A stretch of DNA of 17,284 nucleotides. Origin: Bacteriovorax stolpii. Lineage in GTDB: Bacteria > Bdellovibrionota > Bacteriovoracia > Bacteriovoracales > Bacteriovoracaceae. The DNA lies in NCBI GenBank assembly GCA_945890905.1, contig CAMDDI010000042.1, positions 1-17,284 on the forward strand, read 5' to 3'. A model generated the notes under the pieces. It did not search any database. It saw nothing but the letters and a program-made list of their open reading frames with translations, and was not told where the DNA came from. Both the position numbers and the translations under genes were made by a program. Position 1 is the first letter of the stretch. The number at the start of each line of letters is the position of its first letter. This document shows, piece after piece, positions 1-7,505 of the stretch.

Positions 1-2237
1 TAAGTTTCTTAAACGAATCTCAAAGAGAAGCAGTTCTCATGACGGATGGTCCAGTCATGATTCTTGCTGGTGCCGGATCTGGAAAGACTCGTACTCTTGT
101 GGCGCGCATTCAGTATTTGTTGGAGGAGAAGCGCATAAGTCCTTTTCAAGTTTTGGCCGTGACCTTTTCTAATAAAGCGGCTCGAGAAATGCGTGAGCGT
201 CTGGCCTCGAGTACTCAAGTGAATGTAGGCGCACTTCAAGTGACAACCTTCCACGCTTTTTGCGCCAAGGTACTGCGAATGGAAGCCACCTATCTTGGTC
301 TGTCAAAAAACTTCACTATCTATGATGATGGAGAGTCTCAGGCCATTATCAAGGGGATTCTCAATAAGCGCGGGATTAATCAAAAAGAACTATCTCCCTA
401 TACCATTGCAGCTTTTATCGATGGGCTTAAAAATCTTGGGTATTATGTAGGGCTTACTCGGAATGAAGATATTGAGAAGTATGCCGAAGATAAGCGTCTA
501 TTTGATATCTTCCTGGATTACGAGGCAGAACTGCACCGGAGTAATGCTGTGGATTTTGGTGGTCTCATCACGGGAGTACTGAATTTATTCCGCTCCTTTC
601 CGGAAGTACTAATTAAGTATCAACAAAAATATAAATATGTTTTAGTCGATGAGTATCAAGATACTAACCGTGCTCAATTTGAACTTGTTCAACAGATTAG
701 TTTTCATCACCGAAATATTTGTGTGGTAGGAGATGAGGATCAGTCAATTTATTCCTGGCGTGGCGCAGATATCCGAAACATTCTTGATTATGAAAATGTA
801 TTCCCTGAAGCCAAGCTCATAAAGCTTGAACAAAACTACCGCTCTTCAAAGAAAATTATCGAAGCCGCTTCACATGTCATCTCACGCAACGTCGCCCGCA
901 AGGGAAAGAATATGTGGACTGACAATGATGAAGGCGATGAGATCCAGATCATGGAGTGCAGAGATGATCGCGCTGAAGCCGAATACATTGGCCAGCAGAT
1001 TAGAAAACTCTCTCAGGACGGAGTCTCTCTTAAAGACATTGCCGTATTTTACCGCAACAACGCTCATTCCCGCACCATCGAGGATGCTCTTCGGAAAGAA
1101 AAATTTCCCTACCGGGTAGTAGCAGGAATAAAATTCTACGATCGTAAAGAAGTTAAGGACATGATTTCTTACATGAGAGTCGTGGTGAATAAGAAAGATT
1201 CACTGGCCCTAACTAGAATCATCAATACTCCTGCACGTGGTGTGGGAACGACCTCACTTAGAAAACTAGAAGATGAAGCTGTAAGACTTGGTCTCTCTCT
1301 CTTTGAATTAATCGAAAAGATTGCTGAAGAGCCTTCTGAATTTAAGCATCTGTCATTATCCGGCAAGGTTCAAAGTGCCATCTATCAAATGGTGGGCCTG
1401 ATTCAAGAAGTTCAGATTTTAGAAAACCAAAATCACTCCCCGACTTTTAGTTATGAGAAACTGCTCAATGAGTCTGGTTATTTTGAATTTTTGAAAGCTG
1501 ATAAAAGTTATGAGGGTGCCGCGCGTTTAGAGAACTTAGAAGAACTCATGAGTGCAATTAAGCAGTTTGAAGATTCTGAGCCAGAACCAACTCTTGTGAA
1601 ATTTTTAGAGAATATCACTCTGGATACAACGGCCAATGAAGACGGTTCAGTTCAAGATCAAGTATCTCTGATGACTGTACATGGCTCAAAAGGTCTAGAG
1701 TATCCACACGTCTTTCTCATTGGTATTGAAGAAAATATCTTCCCCTCATTTAAGAGTTTAGAGGTGGGACCAACGGCACTTGAGGAAGAGCGTCGCCTTT
1801 TTTATGTGGCCATGACCCGGGCGATGAAAAAACTCACAATTACTTTCGCTCAAGGCAGGATGTTGTGGGGAAGTTTGAAATTTAATGGTCCAAGCCAATT
1901 TCTGTATGAAATTCCTTCGACTTACTTTAAATGGGATTTCTACCAGACCACCTCAAAGAAAGCTGAGTATGCTCAGCAGCCTAGTTATGATGATTTCGAT
2001 CAGTCAAATAGTGATGGGGACGAAGTCTTTTACCGTGAAAAAGTTTACCAGCAGAAAGCTGTTGTAAAAAATCTCTCTAACTACCCTTCAGGTTCAAAAA
2101 TTATTCATGCTCTTTATGGTGAAGGAACTGTCCTTGATACTGAAGGTTTGGGCCAAGATGAGAAAGTCACTATTCAGTTCCGCGACGGCATTCGAAAAAA
2201 ATTCATGGTCAAATTTGCACCCTTACAGAGAGTTTAG
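1..2237 (+). CDS. pcrA: ATP-dependent DNA helicase, PcrA/UvrD family (5' partial)
   Basis: Superfamily 1A 3'-5' DNA helicase used in excision repair, replication restart and removal of recombinase from DNA. The reading frame stays open to the left edge. Before the ATG at 39 it already encodes LNESQREAV, the adenine-binding Q motif of this family, so that ATG is internal and the true start lies outside the window. Counting from the base-39 Met, the motifs are Walker A GAGSGKT (11-17), VTFSNKAA (41-48), TFHAF (70-74), Walker B DEYQDT (204-209), GDEDQSIYSWRGA (231-243), QNYRSS (265-270), VHGSKGLE (547-554) and RRLFYVAMTRA (585-595). Motif II as DEYQDTNRAQ resembles PcrA more than enterobacterial UvrD. 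The last ~48 residues (from GSKIIHALYGEGTVL, about 685) match the Tudor-like C-terminal domain that contacts RNA polymerase in PcrA/UvrD. All motifs are intact. The next gene starts 6 bases downstream on the same strand. Confidence 0.96.
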   Translation, partial: SFLNESQREAVLMTDGPVMILAGAGSGKTRTLVARIQYLLEEKRISPFQVLAVTFSNKAAREMRERLASSTQVNVGALQVTTFHAFCAKVLRMEATYLGLSKNFTIYDDGESQAIIKGILNKRGINQKELSPYTIAAFIDGLKNLGYYVGLTRNEDIEKYAEDKRLFDIFLDYEAELHRSNAVDFGGLITGVLNLFRSFPEVLIKYQQKYKYVLVDEYQDTNRAQFELVQQISFHHRNICVVGDEDQSIYSWRGADIRNILDYENVFPEAKLIKLEQNYRSSKKIIEAASHVISRNVARKGKNMWTDNDEGDEIQIMECRDDRAEAEYIGQQIRKLSQDGVSLKDIAVFYRNNAHSRTIEDALRKEKFPYRVVAGIKFYDRKEVKDMISYMRVVVNKKDSLALTRIINTPARGVGTTSLRKLEDEAVRLGLSLFELIEKIAEEPSEFKHLSLSGKVQSAIYQMVGLIQEVQILENQNHSPTFSYEKLLNESGYFEFLKADKSYEGAARLENLEELMSAIKQFEDSEPEPTLVKFLENITLDTTANEDGSVQDQVSLMTVHGSKGLEYPHVFLIGIEENIFPSFKSLEVGPTALEEERRLFYVAMTRAMKKLTITFAQGRMLWGSLKFNGPSQFLYEIPSTYFKWDFYQTTSKKAEYAQQPSYDDFDQSNSDGDEVFYREKVYQQKAVVKNLSNYPSGSKIIHALYGEGTVLDTEGLGQDEKVTIQFRDGIRKKFMVKFAPLQRV

Positions 2238-2243
2238 GTTTAA

Positions 2244-4127
2244 ATGAAATTATCTTTAAAAGTTATTATCGGTCTTTGGGTTATTCTCCTCCTTTTCATC
2301 GGAGGATTATTTTACAGTGCTTATTCACGCTTAAAACCGGAAACTTTCATCGCACTTGTGACTGAGCAAATCCAGAAAAATTATCCTGGGGCTAAACTCA
2401 ACGTGGATAAAGTGGATTACAGACTCTCGGTTGACTTTAATTTGAACCTTAAAAACGTAATTCTCACTCGTTCTGGAAAAATTATTGGCAGCATCGGGGA
2501 AGTTGAACTCAAAGTTCCTTGGTGGCTACTTCTTTTGAATCGCGGCAATGCTCAAATTAATTTATCTGATCTTGTGATCTATGTTGATCATTCAAATTCG
2601 ATAACAGAACCTGCGCCTCAAACGGATACCACCGAAAATAAAAATCGTAAAATTCAAGTGGTGCTTCCAGGATATCTAGCGGACGCGAAATATTCTATCC
2701 GGGCCAAAAATATCTCCATCAAAGATCTTCACAATTCACGCCGCTACTTTAGGCTGTCAAAACTTTTAGTTCGTGAGTTTCAATATGGTAAGAACTCTGC
2801 ATTTGAATTAAATATTCCTATCGAGATTCAGCATAAAGAAGCAAAGTATACTTCTGAACTTTGGCTCTTTGGAGACGTTACTCCTCAACCAGAACTATGG
2901 AAGCTAAATTATCGCGGGGAATTCAAAACCCGGGAGAGTAACGATAAGCTTCAGTTTGAAGATCTTATTATCGATGGCAAAGCAAGCCTTAAGCCTTCTG
3001 ATATGAATCTTATTTCTGATTTCAATCTTCTGATTGAAAAATTATCCATAGGTACGGGCTCATTTATTGCTAATGAGAATGAGCTTTCTATCAATATGGA
3101 TTTTCAGAAAGTGCCTTTAAGCTTCTTAGGCATAGTAGATCAAGAAGTTAAAAATCCTTATCTAACCGAACTTGTAGGTTTCGCCCAAGGAAGTGTGCGA
3201 GTTTCAAAGAAAGCTGATCAGGAAATTGCAAACCTAAGGGCCATTCTTAATTTCGACGGTAACATCACTCTTGGTCCTCAAAGCTCAGTACCTGGAAAAT
3301 GGAAACTTGTCGCCGAAGATACCCGTTGGGAGTCATCTTTCATCAGTCCAAAAAGCGAAGTAAGTTTTTTTAGAAGATCCATCATTGATTTTAAAAGAGG
3401 TATGATTACTCAGTATAACGAAGAGCTTGGATTCACAGGATTAGATTTTAAATTGGCGGTAGAGCCAGTGATGAAGCTTGGTGACTTTATCAATCTAGTG
3501 GATAATCACTACTTCAACACAGTTATTTCTTTTAAGAAATGCCAACTAGATAAAAAGTTTGTGGATGGTAATTTTCGCTACGGAATTTCACCTGATCAGA
3601 AATATTACCAAGGTGATCTTTCTGAAGCTCTTTCAACTTTAAAACTCAACTATCAACTCAAGCGTCCTCTCCATCAGATTTCCTTAGAGCTTCAGCAATT
3701 TACTTGGATTCCTCAATATAAATTCCTGGAAACATTCTTCGCTGTTCAAGAAGGAAAGCTCAATGGCAAAGTTGAAGGGAAGTGGAGTACAGATTGGACT
3801 GATGGAGTGTGGCTGGCCCAGGTTAATGCTACTGATCTTAAGGAGCCAACGGGCAAATGGATAAATCTCGTGAATAAGATTTCTCAGTCATTTACGTTGG
3901 ATGCTCTCGTATCTCCCAATCAAAACTGGAGTCTATCTCTCAAAAATAAAGCACTTCAAATTAATGCCATCACCTTTGAAAATGCAGATCCTGCTAAAGT
4001 TACAGGCCTTCTTCAAACTGATCCAAAGCTAAAATCATTTCTTGTTCTCAATTATCCCAAAAATTTCAAATGGAAACCTGTGAGAAAAGAAGTTAAAGAG
4101 CTTGTATGGCAAAGGGAAGAATTATGA
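2244..4127 (+). CDS. membrane-anchored AsmA-like protein
   Basis: A 627-residue protein with one hydrophobic helix at about residues 7-28 followed by a long exported or periplasmic part. After the anchor, a stretch predicted as alternating beta strands includes KVPWWLLLL (about 90-98) and a following INLSDLVIYVD block. This pattern of short amphipathic strands with 'layer' phrases is typical of AsmA/DUF748/TamB-related proteins. Those proteins form lipid-carrying beta-groove bridges or affect outer-membrane assembly in Gram-negative bacteria. The assignment rests on fold style, not on a diagnostic motif, so the function is tentative. No cysteine pairs or catalytic motif stand out. The start is 6 bases after the helicase stop and has no strong Shine-Dalgarno, suggesting reinitiation by ribosomes finishing the helicase gene. 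The stop overlaps the mtnA start as ATGA. Confidence 0.72.
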   Translation: MKLSLKVIIGLWVILLLFIGGLFYSAYSRLKPETFIALVTEQIQKNYPGAKLNVDKVDYRLSVDFNLNLKNVILTRSGKIIGSIGEVELKVPWWLLLLNRGNAQINLSDLVIYVDHSNSITEPAPQTDTTENKNRKIQVVLPGYLADAKYSIRAKNISIKDLHNSRRYFRLSKLLVREFQYGKNSAFELNIPIEIQHKEAKYTSELWLFGDVTPQPELWKLNYRGEFKTRESNDKLQFEDLIIDGKASLKPSDMNLISDFNLLIEKLSIGTGSFIANENELSINMDFQKVPLSFLGIVDQEVKNPYLTELVGFAQGSVRVSKKADQEIANLRAILNFDGNITLGPQSSVPGKWKLVAEDTRWESSFISPKSEVSFFRRSIIDFKRGMITQYNEELGFTGLDFKLAVEPVMKLGDFINLVDNHYFNTVISFKKCQLDKKFVDGNFRYGISPDQKYYQGDLSEALSTLKLNYQLKRPLHQISLELQQFTWIPQYKFLETFFAVQEGKLNGKVEGKWSTDWTDGVWLAQVNATDLKEPTGKWINLVNKISQSFTLDALVSPNQNWSLSLKNKALQINAITFENADPAKVTGLLQTDPKLKSFLVLNYPKNFKWKPVRKEVKELVWQREEL

Positions 4128-5179
4128 CGGATTCCTATCGACCAATTATTTGGAAAAATCATCAACTCCTTCTCTTAGATCAGAGACTTCTTCCTCATTC
4201 AGAAACCTTTGTTGAAGTTTCAGATTTAAAAGGCTGCGCACTCGCTATAAAAGATATGGTCGTCCGCGGAGCTCCCTGTATCGGCTTTACGGCCATCTAT
4301 GGTATGGCCCTTTGGGTGAAGTCTCAGAAAGAGCTGACTGAAAAGAGTTGCAGAGCTGCAAGTGATGAAATGATCGATGCTCGCCCAACAGCTGTGAATC
4401 TCTCTTTTGAGGTTAATCGTTGCTATAAAATCATGACTGATGGTCTTAAAAATAAATTATCCCCCGAAGAAATTTATCTGCAACTGATCGCTTTTGGAGA
4501 TCAGCAGATTCTAGAGAGTCATGAGAAAAATACCAAGATGGCCAACATTGGAGTCGCTGAACTTTTAAAAGTCGTGGGTGATCGCAAATGGAATCTCATG
4601 ACCCATTGTAATACCGGCTTTCTTGCATGTGGTTCTCTAGGAACAGCACTGGGTGTGATTTCACACGCGCATTCTCAAGGCAGAGTGTCTCACGTCTACG
4701 CGGATGAAACTCGTCCCTATATGCAGGGAACCCGATTAACTGCTTTTGAACTCAGTAAAGAAAATATTCCCTACAGTATTGTAGTGGAGGGGGCTGCCTC
4801 TTATATTCTCTCTCACGGTAAAGTAGATGCCATTTTTGTGGGTGCTGACCGCATCGCTGCCAATGGGGATACCGCTAACAAAGTGGGAACTGCAACTTTG
4901 GCCATCGTTGCTCAATACTACAAGATTCCTTTCTATGTGGTAGCTCCCGTGAGTTCATTTGATATCAATACTCAGAATGGAAAAGGGATTGAAATTGAAA
5001 TGCGCGCATCAAGTGAAATTACCGAGCTTAAAGGAATCAGGCTCGCACCAGAAGGTGCTCAATCAGTGAATCCAAGTTTTGATGTTACAGCTCATGAATT
5101 GATCACTGGGATTATTTGTGAAAAAGGGCTCATCAATCCTGCTATCCCGGGTGATGTGACGAGGGTGGTGAACTCATGA
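4124..5179 (+). CDS. mtnA: methylthioribose-1-phosphate isomerase MtnA
   Basis: Cytosolic aldose-ketose isomerase that converts 5-methylthioribose-1-phosphate to methylthioribulose-1-phosphate in methylthioadenosine salvage; fold of the eIF2B-related family. The 351-residue product has the usual length. Family signatures are LLDQRLLP (17-24), VVRGAPCIG (46-54), HCNTG (161-165) with the expected catalytic Cys162, YADETRPYMQGTRLTA (192-207), and GADRIAANGDTANKVGT (240-256) with catalytic Asp242. I chose the ATG at 4124 over the in-frame ATG at 4106. The former forms an ATGA overlap with the upstream stop and has AAAGGGAAG (4111-4119) correctly spaced before it, and the protein then begins close to the conserved region. 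No other methionine-salvage gene is in the window, so the rest of the pathway, or an alternative use such as an MTA shunt, cannot be judged here. Confidence 0.95.
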   Translation: MTDSYRPIIWKNHQLLLLDQRLLPHSETFVEVSDLKGCALAIKDMVVRGAPCIGFTAIYGMALWVKSQKELTEKSCRAASDEMIDARPTAVNLSFEVNRCYKIMTDGLKNKLSPEEIYLQLIAFGDQQILESHEKNTKMANIGVAELLKVVGDRKWNLMTHCNTGFLACGSLGTALGVISHAHSQGRVSHVYADETRPYMQGTRLTAFELSKENIPYSIVVEGAASYILSHGKVDAIFVGADRIAANGDTANKVGTATLAIVAQYYKIPFYVVAPVSSFDINTQNGKGIEIEMRASSEITELKGIRLAPEGAQSVNPSFDVTAHELITGIICEKGLINPAIPGDVTRVVNS

Positions 5180-6108
5180 TGAATGACTTAAGAGCTTCAA
5201 TTGATATTGGTTCAAATAGTGTTCTTTTACTCATCGCTGATTTATCTCACGGTAAATTTAATGAAATTTCAAAGCGAAGTGAGATTACTTCTCTTGGTAG
5301 AGATCTAGATAAAACTAAAAAATTCCATGATGACTCAATGGCAGCAACCTACGCTGCAATCAAATCTTATGCAGAAGAATGTGACCAACATCAAATTTCT
5401 CGCTCAAATATTATTGCTACTGCAACAGAAGCCTCCCGGGTAGCTCAGAATGCACCAGAGTTTTTTGCGCGCATTAAGTCTGAGTTAGGTGTAGATGTTC
5501 AGATTATTACTTCTGAAGGTGAAGCATTCTATTCTACAAAAGGAATTCTTTTTAATAGTAAGTTTTCTTCAGATATTATCAGCATTATGGATATTGGTGG
5601 AGCTTCCACAGAACTTATAAGGGTTAACACTAAAACTTTTCAGATCCTTGATACCATCAGCATGCCCGTAGGTGCAGTTCGTGCATCCCAATGGCTGGAA
5701 GATCATTTGTTTGTTCAAAATCTTCAGAAGATATTCCTAGATTATAGAAACGATATTGATAAATTTCAAACCAAAGAATTATTTTGCGTTGCTGGTACAG
5801 TCACATCTTTAGGGAACATGCATCTTGAACGTAAAGAGTTTGTCGAAGATGATGTTCATGGACTGGTCCTTAAATCTGAAGACGTTGATAGTATTTTTAA
5901 GAAATACTCAGACAGCACTTCGGAGCAATTTGTAACACTTTTCCCATTCTTGCAAAAGCGCTCCAATAGCATCCGAGGCGGACTTCACTTGGTTTATCAT
6001 TTAACCCATAGATTGTTAGTTAAAGAACTTTCTATCTCGACCTATGGTTTAAGGTTCGGTACGATTTTGGAAGGTAAAATTAAAAAGGAATTTCTTCATG
6101 CGAGATAA
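5176..6108 (+). CDS. Ppx/GppA family phosphatase (short form)
   Basis: Member of the ASKHA-fold exopolyphosphatase / pppGpp phosphohydrolase family, which removes terminal phosphate from polyphosphate or pppGpp and so links to the stringent response. Visible motifs are the phosphate-1 loop IDIGSNSVLLL (9-19), ATATEASR (81-88), SEGEAFYSTKG (113-123) with the family's catalytic Glu near 116, and the phosphate-2 loop MDIGGASTEL (138-147). At 310 residues it has only the two ASKHA lobes and lacks the C-terminal HD-like domain of the ~500-residue enterobacterial enzymes. Short forms of about 300 residues are known in other bacteria. Sequence alone does not separate polyphosphatase from pppGpp phosphatase. 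The start overlaps the mtnA stop (ATGA) behind a purine-rich GAGGGTGGTG (5161-5170). A second ATG follows at 5179. Confidence 0.9.
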   Translation: MMNDLRASIDIGSNSVLLLIADLSHGKFNEISKRSEITSLGRDLDKTKKFHDDSMAATYAAIKSYAEECDQHQISRSNIIATATEASRVAQNAPEFFARIKSELGVDVQIITSEGEAFYSTKGILFNSKFSSDIISIMDIGGASTELIRVNTKTFQILDTISMPVGAVRASQWLEDHLFVQNLQKIFLDYRNDIDKFQTKELFCVAGTVTSLGNMHLERKEFVEDDVHGLVLKSEDVDSIFKKYSDSTSEQFVTLFPFLQKRSNSIRGGLHLVYHLTHRLLVKELSISTYGLRFGTILEGKIKKEFLHAR

Positions 6109-6526
6109 GTATCAGCTTGGTGATAAAAAATTACTTTTTAAAGAGGGTGAACCTGTCAGTAAATTGTACTTGATTAAGAGTGGTGAAGTTCTTTGTCTTA
6201 AGCAGGCCAAGGATCGTCTTGTTCCTGTTTTTAGGGCCCGAGACAATGATGTAATCGGGGAGAATGCCATGATCGAAGGATCAGTCTATTCTTACTCTGC
6301 CATCACCAATTCTCATGTTGAACTTATTGAAATCCCCACAACCAATTTTTCACAAATTCTCAAAGATTCTCCGCGCTGGTTAGTAGATCTCACCGCGACC
6401 ATGATTGAGCGCTTTCAGCACACTGCAAACCTTATTGCCGAAAATAGAATTATTCACGAAGCTATTGTAAGCGAAGAGAACTTCACGTCCGAACAAGAAA
6501 TAGAATTTAAAAAGCTTCTTTCTTAA
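6098..6526 (+). CDS. stand-alone cyclic-nucleotide-binding-fold protein, probably degenerate
   Basis: A 142-residue protein with the Crp/cNMP-binding beta-roll: LLFKEGEPVSKLYLIKSGEV (residues 12-31), a phosphate-binding-cassette-like GENAMIEG (54-61), and a strand leading to helices after about residue 85. There is no DNA-binding helix-turn-helix or enzymatic partner domain, so it would act as a small sensor or adaptor. In true cAMP/cGMP binders the cassette ends in R-(S/T)-A, where the Arg holds the cyclic phosphate. Here the corresponding residues read Y-S-A (66-68), so ordinary cyclic nucleotide binding is doubtful. The gene overlaps the phosphatase gene by 11 bases, with AAAAAGGAA (6082-6090) seven bases before its ATG. 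This indicates co-expression and possibly a functional link to phosphate or nucleotide signalling (inference). It ends stop-to-stop with the opposite-strand gene. Confidence 0.82.
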   Translation: MRDKYQLGDKKLLFKEGEPVSKLYLIKSGEVLCLKQAKDRLVPVFRARDNDVIGENAMIEGSVYSYSAITNSHVELIEIPTTNFSQILKDSPRWLVDLTATMIERFQHTANLIAENRIIHEAIVSEENFTSEQEIEFKKLLS

Positions 6527-6957
6527 TAGAATTGAATAACACGATTGCGATGAAGGCTTAGGGCCAGCTCAAGGATTTTGGTCTGAGCGCGGAAGCACTC
6601 ATTGCGATTTCCTGTGAGATCCTTCTGCATAATATCGAACGCTTTAAGTGCCATCTCTCTAGGTACTAAAGAAAGCACACGACGTTGATTCTTGGTATGT
6701 ACAAGACTTAATGCAAGTCCTAGTACAGTTGGTTGAATCTGAGAAACAATCGTCTTTAAAGCACCATCATCTAAGTCCCAGATGCTTTCAAATGAAATAC
6801 AAGACTCCGTCAGCTCTTTAGCTAGGGCAGGATTACGGTTACGAAGGTTCTTAAGAAGCTTGGCCTTATCAGGACCATCCATCTTCTGAAGCAACTCGAT
6901 CACTTGCTTCTTACCGTTAATGAAAATGCCACCGTTCTCTTTATTAGCTTGAGTCAT
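6523..6957 (-). CDS. orphan FliG C-terminal-domain-like protein
   Basis: A 144-residue all-helical protein that resembles the C-terminal armadillo and motor domain of the flagellar switch protein FliG. Comparable phrases are NPALAKELTESCISFESIWDLDDGALK (about 42-68, cf. FliG 'DPELAEEI..MFVFEDL..LDDR.IQ'), LGLALSLVHTKNQRRVLS (79-96, cf. 'LALALKGA...REKILS') and KAFDIMQKDL (105-114, cf. 'RAAEMLREDL'). The N-terminal FliF-binding domain and the middle EHPQ domain of FliG are absent, and the charged torque-helix residues are only partly kept. It is therefore not a complete switch protein; it may be an adaptor using the same helical fold. The start has a strong AAGGAAGG-type ribosome site (complement of 6962-6970). 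It follows the coiled-coil gene by 26 bases on the same strand. The resemblance is from memory of the family, not a computed alignment. Confidence 0.65.
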   Translation of the reverse strand: MTQANKENGGIFINGKKQVIELLQKMDGPDKAKLLKNLRNRNPALAKELTESCISFESIWDLDDGALKTIVSQIQPTVLGLALSLVHTKNQRRVLSLVPREMALKAFDIMQKDLTGNRNECFRAQTKILELALSLHRNRVIQFY

Positions 6958-6983
6958 CTATTTTCCTTCCTGGATTGAGATGT

Positions 6984-7412
6984 TTACGAATCTAGTTTCG
7001 CGCGCTCTTCATCAAATTTCATCTGAGCTTGTTCTAGAGTTTCTTTATGTTTTTCAATTTTTTTATTCAATATACTTTCGTGACTATCATTGACCTCGGC
7101 CACTTGAGCCGATTGCGATTGCTTGAGATCAGATAAGAGTCTTTCATATCTCTTAGTCTCATCTTCAACTTTTTTCTGGTAAGTGTTTCTTACCTTATTA
7201 AGCTTAACTTCGCCTTCAGACTTTTCTGTACTGATCTGAATTTCATAGTCTTTCTTAATCTTATGGATTTCTTTTTCGTTATCTTCTTGGACGTGTTTTA
7301 CTTCTTTCTGAAATGCCTGTTCAGTTTTTCTTAAGTCAGCAGCTTGTTTCTTATTTGCAGACTCAATATTCTGTTTCATGGTGGTCGCGTTTGAAGATGA
7401 TACCTGAGACAT
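6984..7412 (-). CDS. small coiled-coil protein of unknown function
   Basis: A 142-residue hydrophilic protein, nearly all predicted alpha-helix, rich in Lys, Glu, Gln and Asp with heptad-like spacing from about residue 12 to the end (for example EQAFQKEVKHVQEDNEKEI). It has no cysteine, signal peptide or membrane segment, so it is probably cytoplasmic and oligomeric. I recognise no family. I chose the ATG at 7412 over the TTG at 7418, because an AAAGGAA ribosome site (complement of about 7419-7425) lies six bases before it. It is the first gene of a two-gene unit with the FliG-like gene, which suggests the two proteins act together. A candidate promoter and a perfect palindrome lie just upstream. 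Coiled-coil proteins can attract misleading similarities, so no function is proposed. Confidence 0.8.
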   Translation of the reverse strand: MSQVSSSNATTMKQNIESANKKQAADLRKTEQAFQKEVKHVQEDNEKEIHKIKKDYEIQISTEKSEGEVKLNKVRNTYQKKVEDETKRYERLLSDLKQSQSAQVAEVNDSHESILNKKIEKHKETLEQAQMKFDEERAKLDS

Positions 7413-7435
7413 AAGCAATTCCTTTGCTATTTCTA

Positions 7436-7453
7436 AATGCCATTCATGGCATT
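7436..7453. promoter_or_regulatory. 18-bp perfect palindrome, candidate operator
   Basis: AATGCCAT-TC-ATGGCATT: two perfect 8-bp arms around a 2-base centre, placed between the divergent coiled-coil and thiolase genes. The symmetry and length suit a dimeric repressor such as a TetR- or GntR-type protein. It lies just downstream of the candidate minus-strand -10 box, where a bound repressor would block transcription start, and about 50 bases upstream of the thiolase ATG. It could instead form a hairpin in the minus-strand leader, although a 2-base loop makes that less natural. It is not followed by a T tract on either strand. The binding protein is unknown. Confidence 0.55.
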
Positions 7454-7460
7454 ATTTAAT

Positions 7461-7490
7461 ATCATACTGAGAACATAGTATTGATCACAA
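7461..7490 (-). promoter_or_regulatory. candidate sigma70-type promoter for the coiled-coil/FliG-like unit
   Basis: Read on the minus strand: TTGTGA (7490-7485, four of six to TTGACA), an 18-base spacer, then TATGAT (7466-7461, five of six to TATAAT). Transcription would begin near 7454, at the edge of the palindrome at 7436-7453, giving a leader of about 40 bases before the ATG at 7412. This is prediction by consensus only. Confidence 0.4.
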
Positions 7491-7505
7491 GAGGGGCAAA
7501 ATTTG

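Noticed and set aside
39..41. ATG at 39 as the helicase start
   Set aside because: The frame upstream to base 3 encodes the conserved Q motif LNESQREAV, so the gene starts before the window.
826..1119. Open frames of 60-120 codons inside the helicase, thiolase-operon and cytochrome genes (for example 826-1119, 9175-9429, 15161-15523)
   Set aside because: They lie in other frames of clearly real genes, have no ribosome sites or family features, and show implausible amino-acid composition.
4106..4123. ATG at 4106 as the mtnA start
   Set aside because: It lacks a well-spaced ribosome site and would extend the overlap with the upstream gene; the ATG at 4124 has AAAGGGAAG and an ATGA overlap.
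4000..4130. SAM or other riboswitch before mtnA
   Set aside because: The gene overlaps its upstream neighbour, so there is no leader in which such an element could lie.
6523..6957. Complete FliG switch protein
   Set aside because: At 144 residues it lacks the N-terminal and EHPQ-containing middle domains; only a C-domain-like resemblance is supported.
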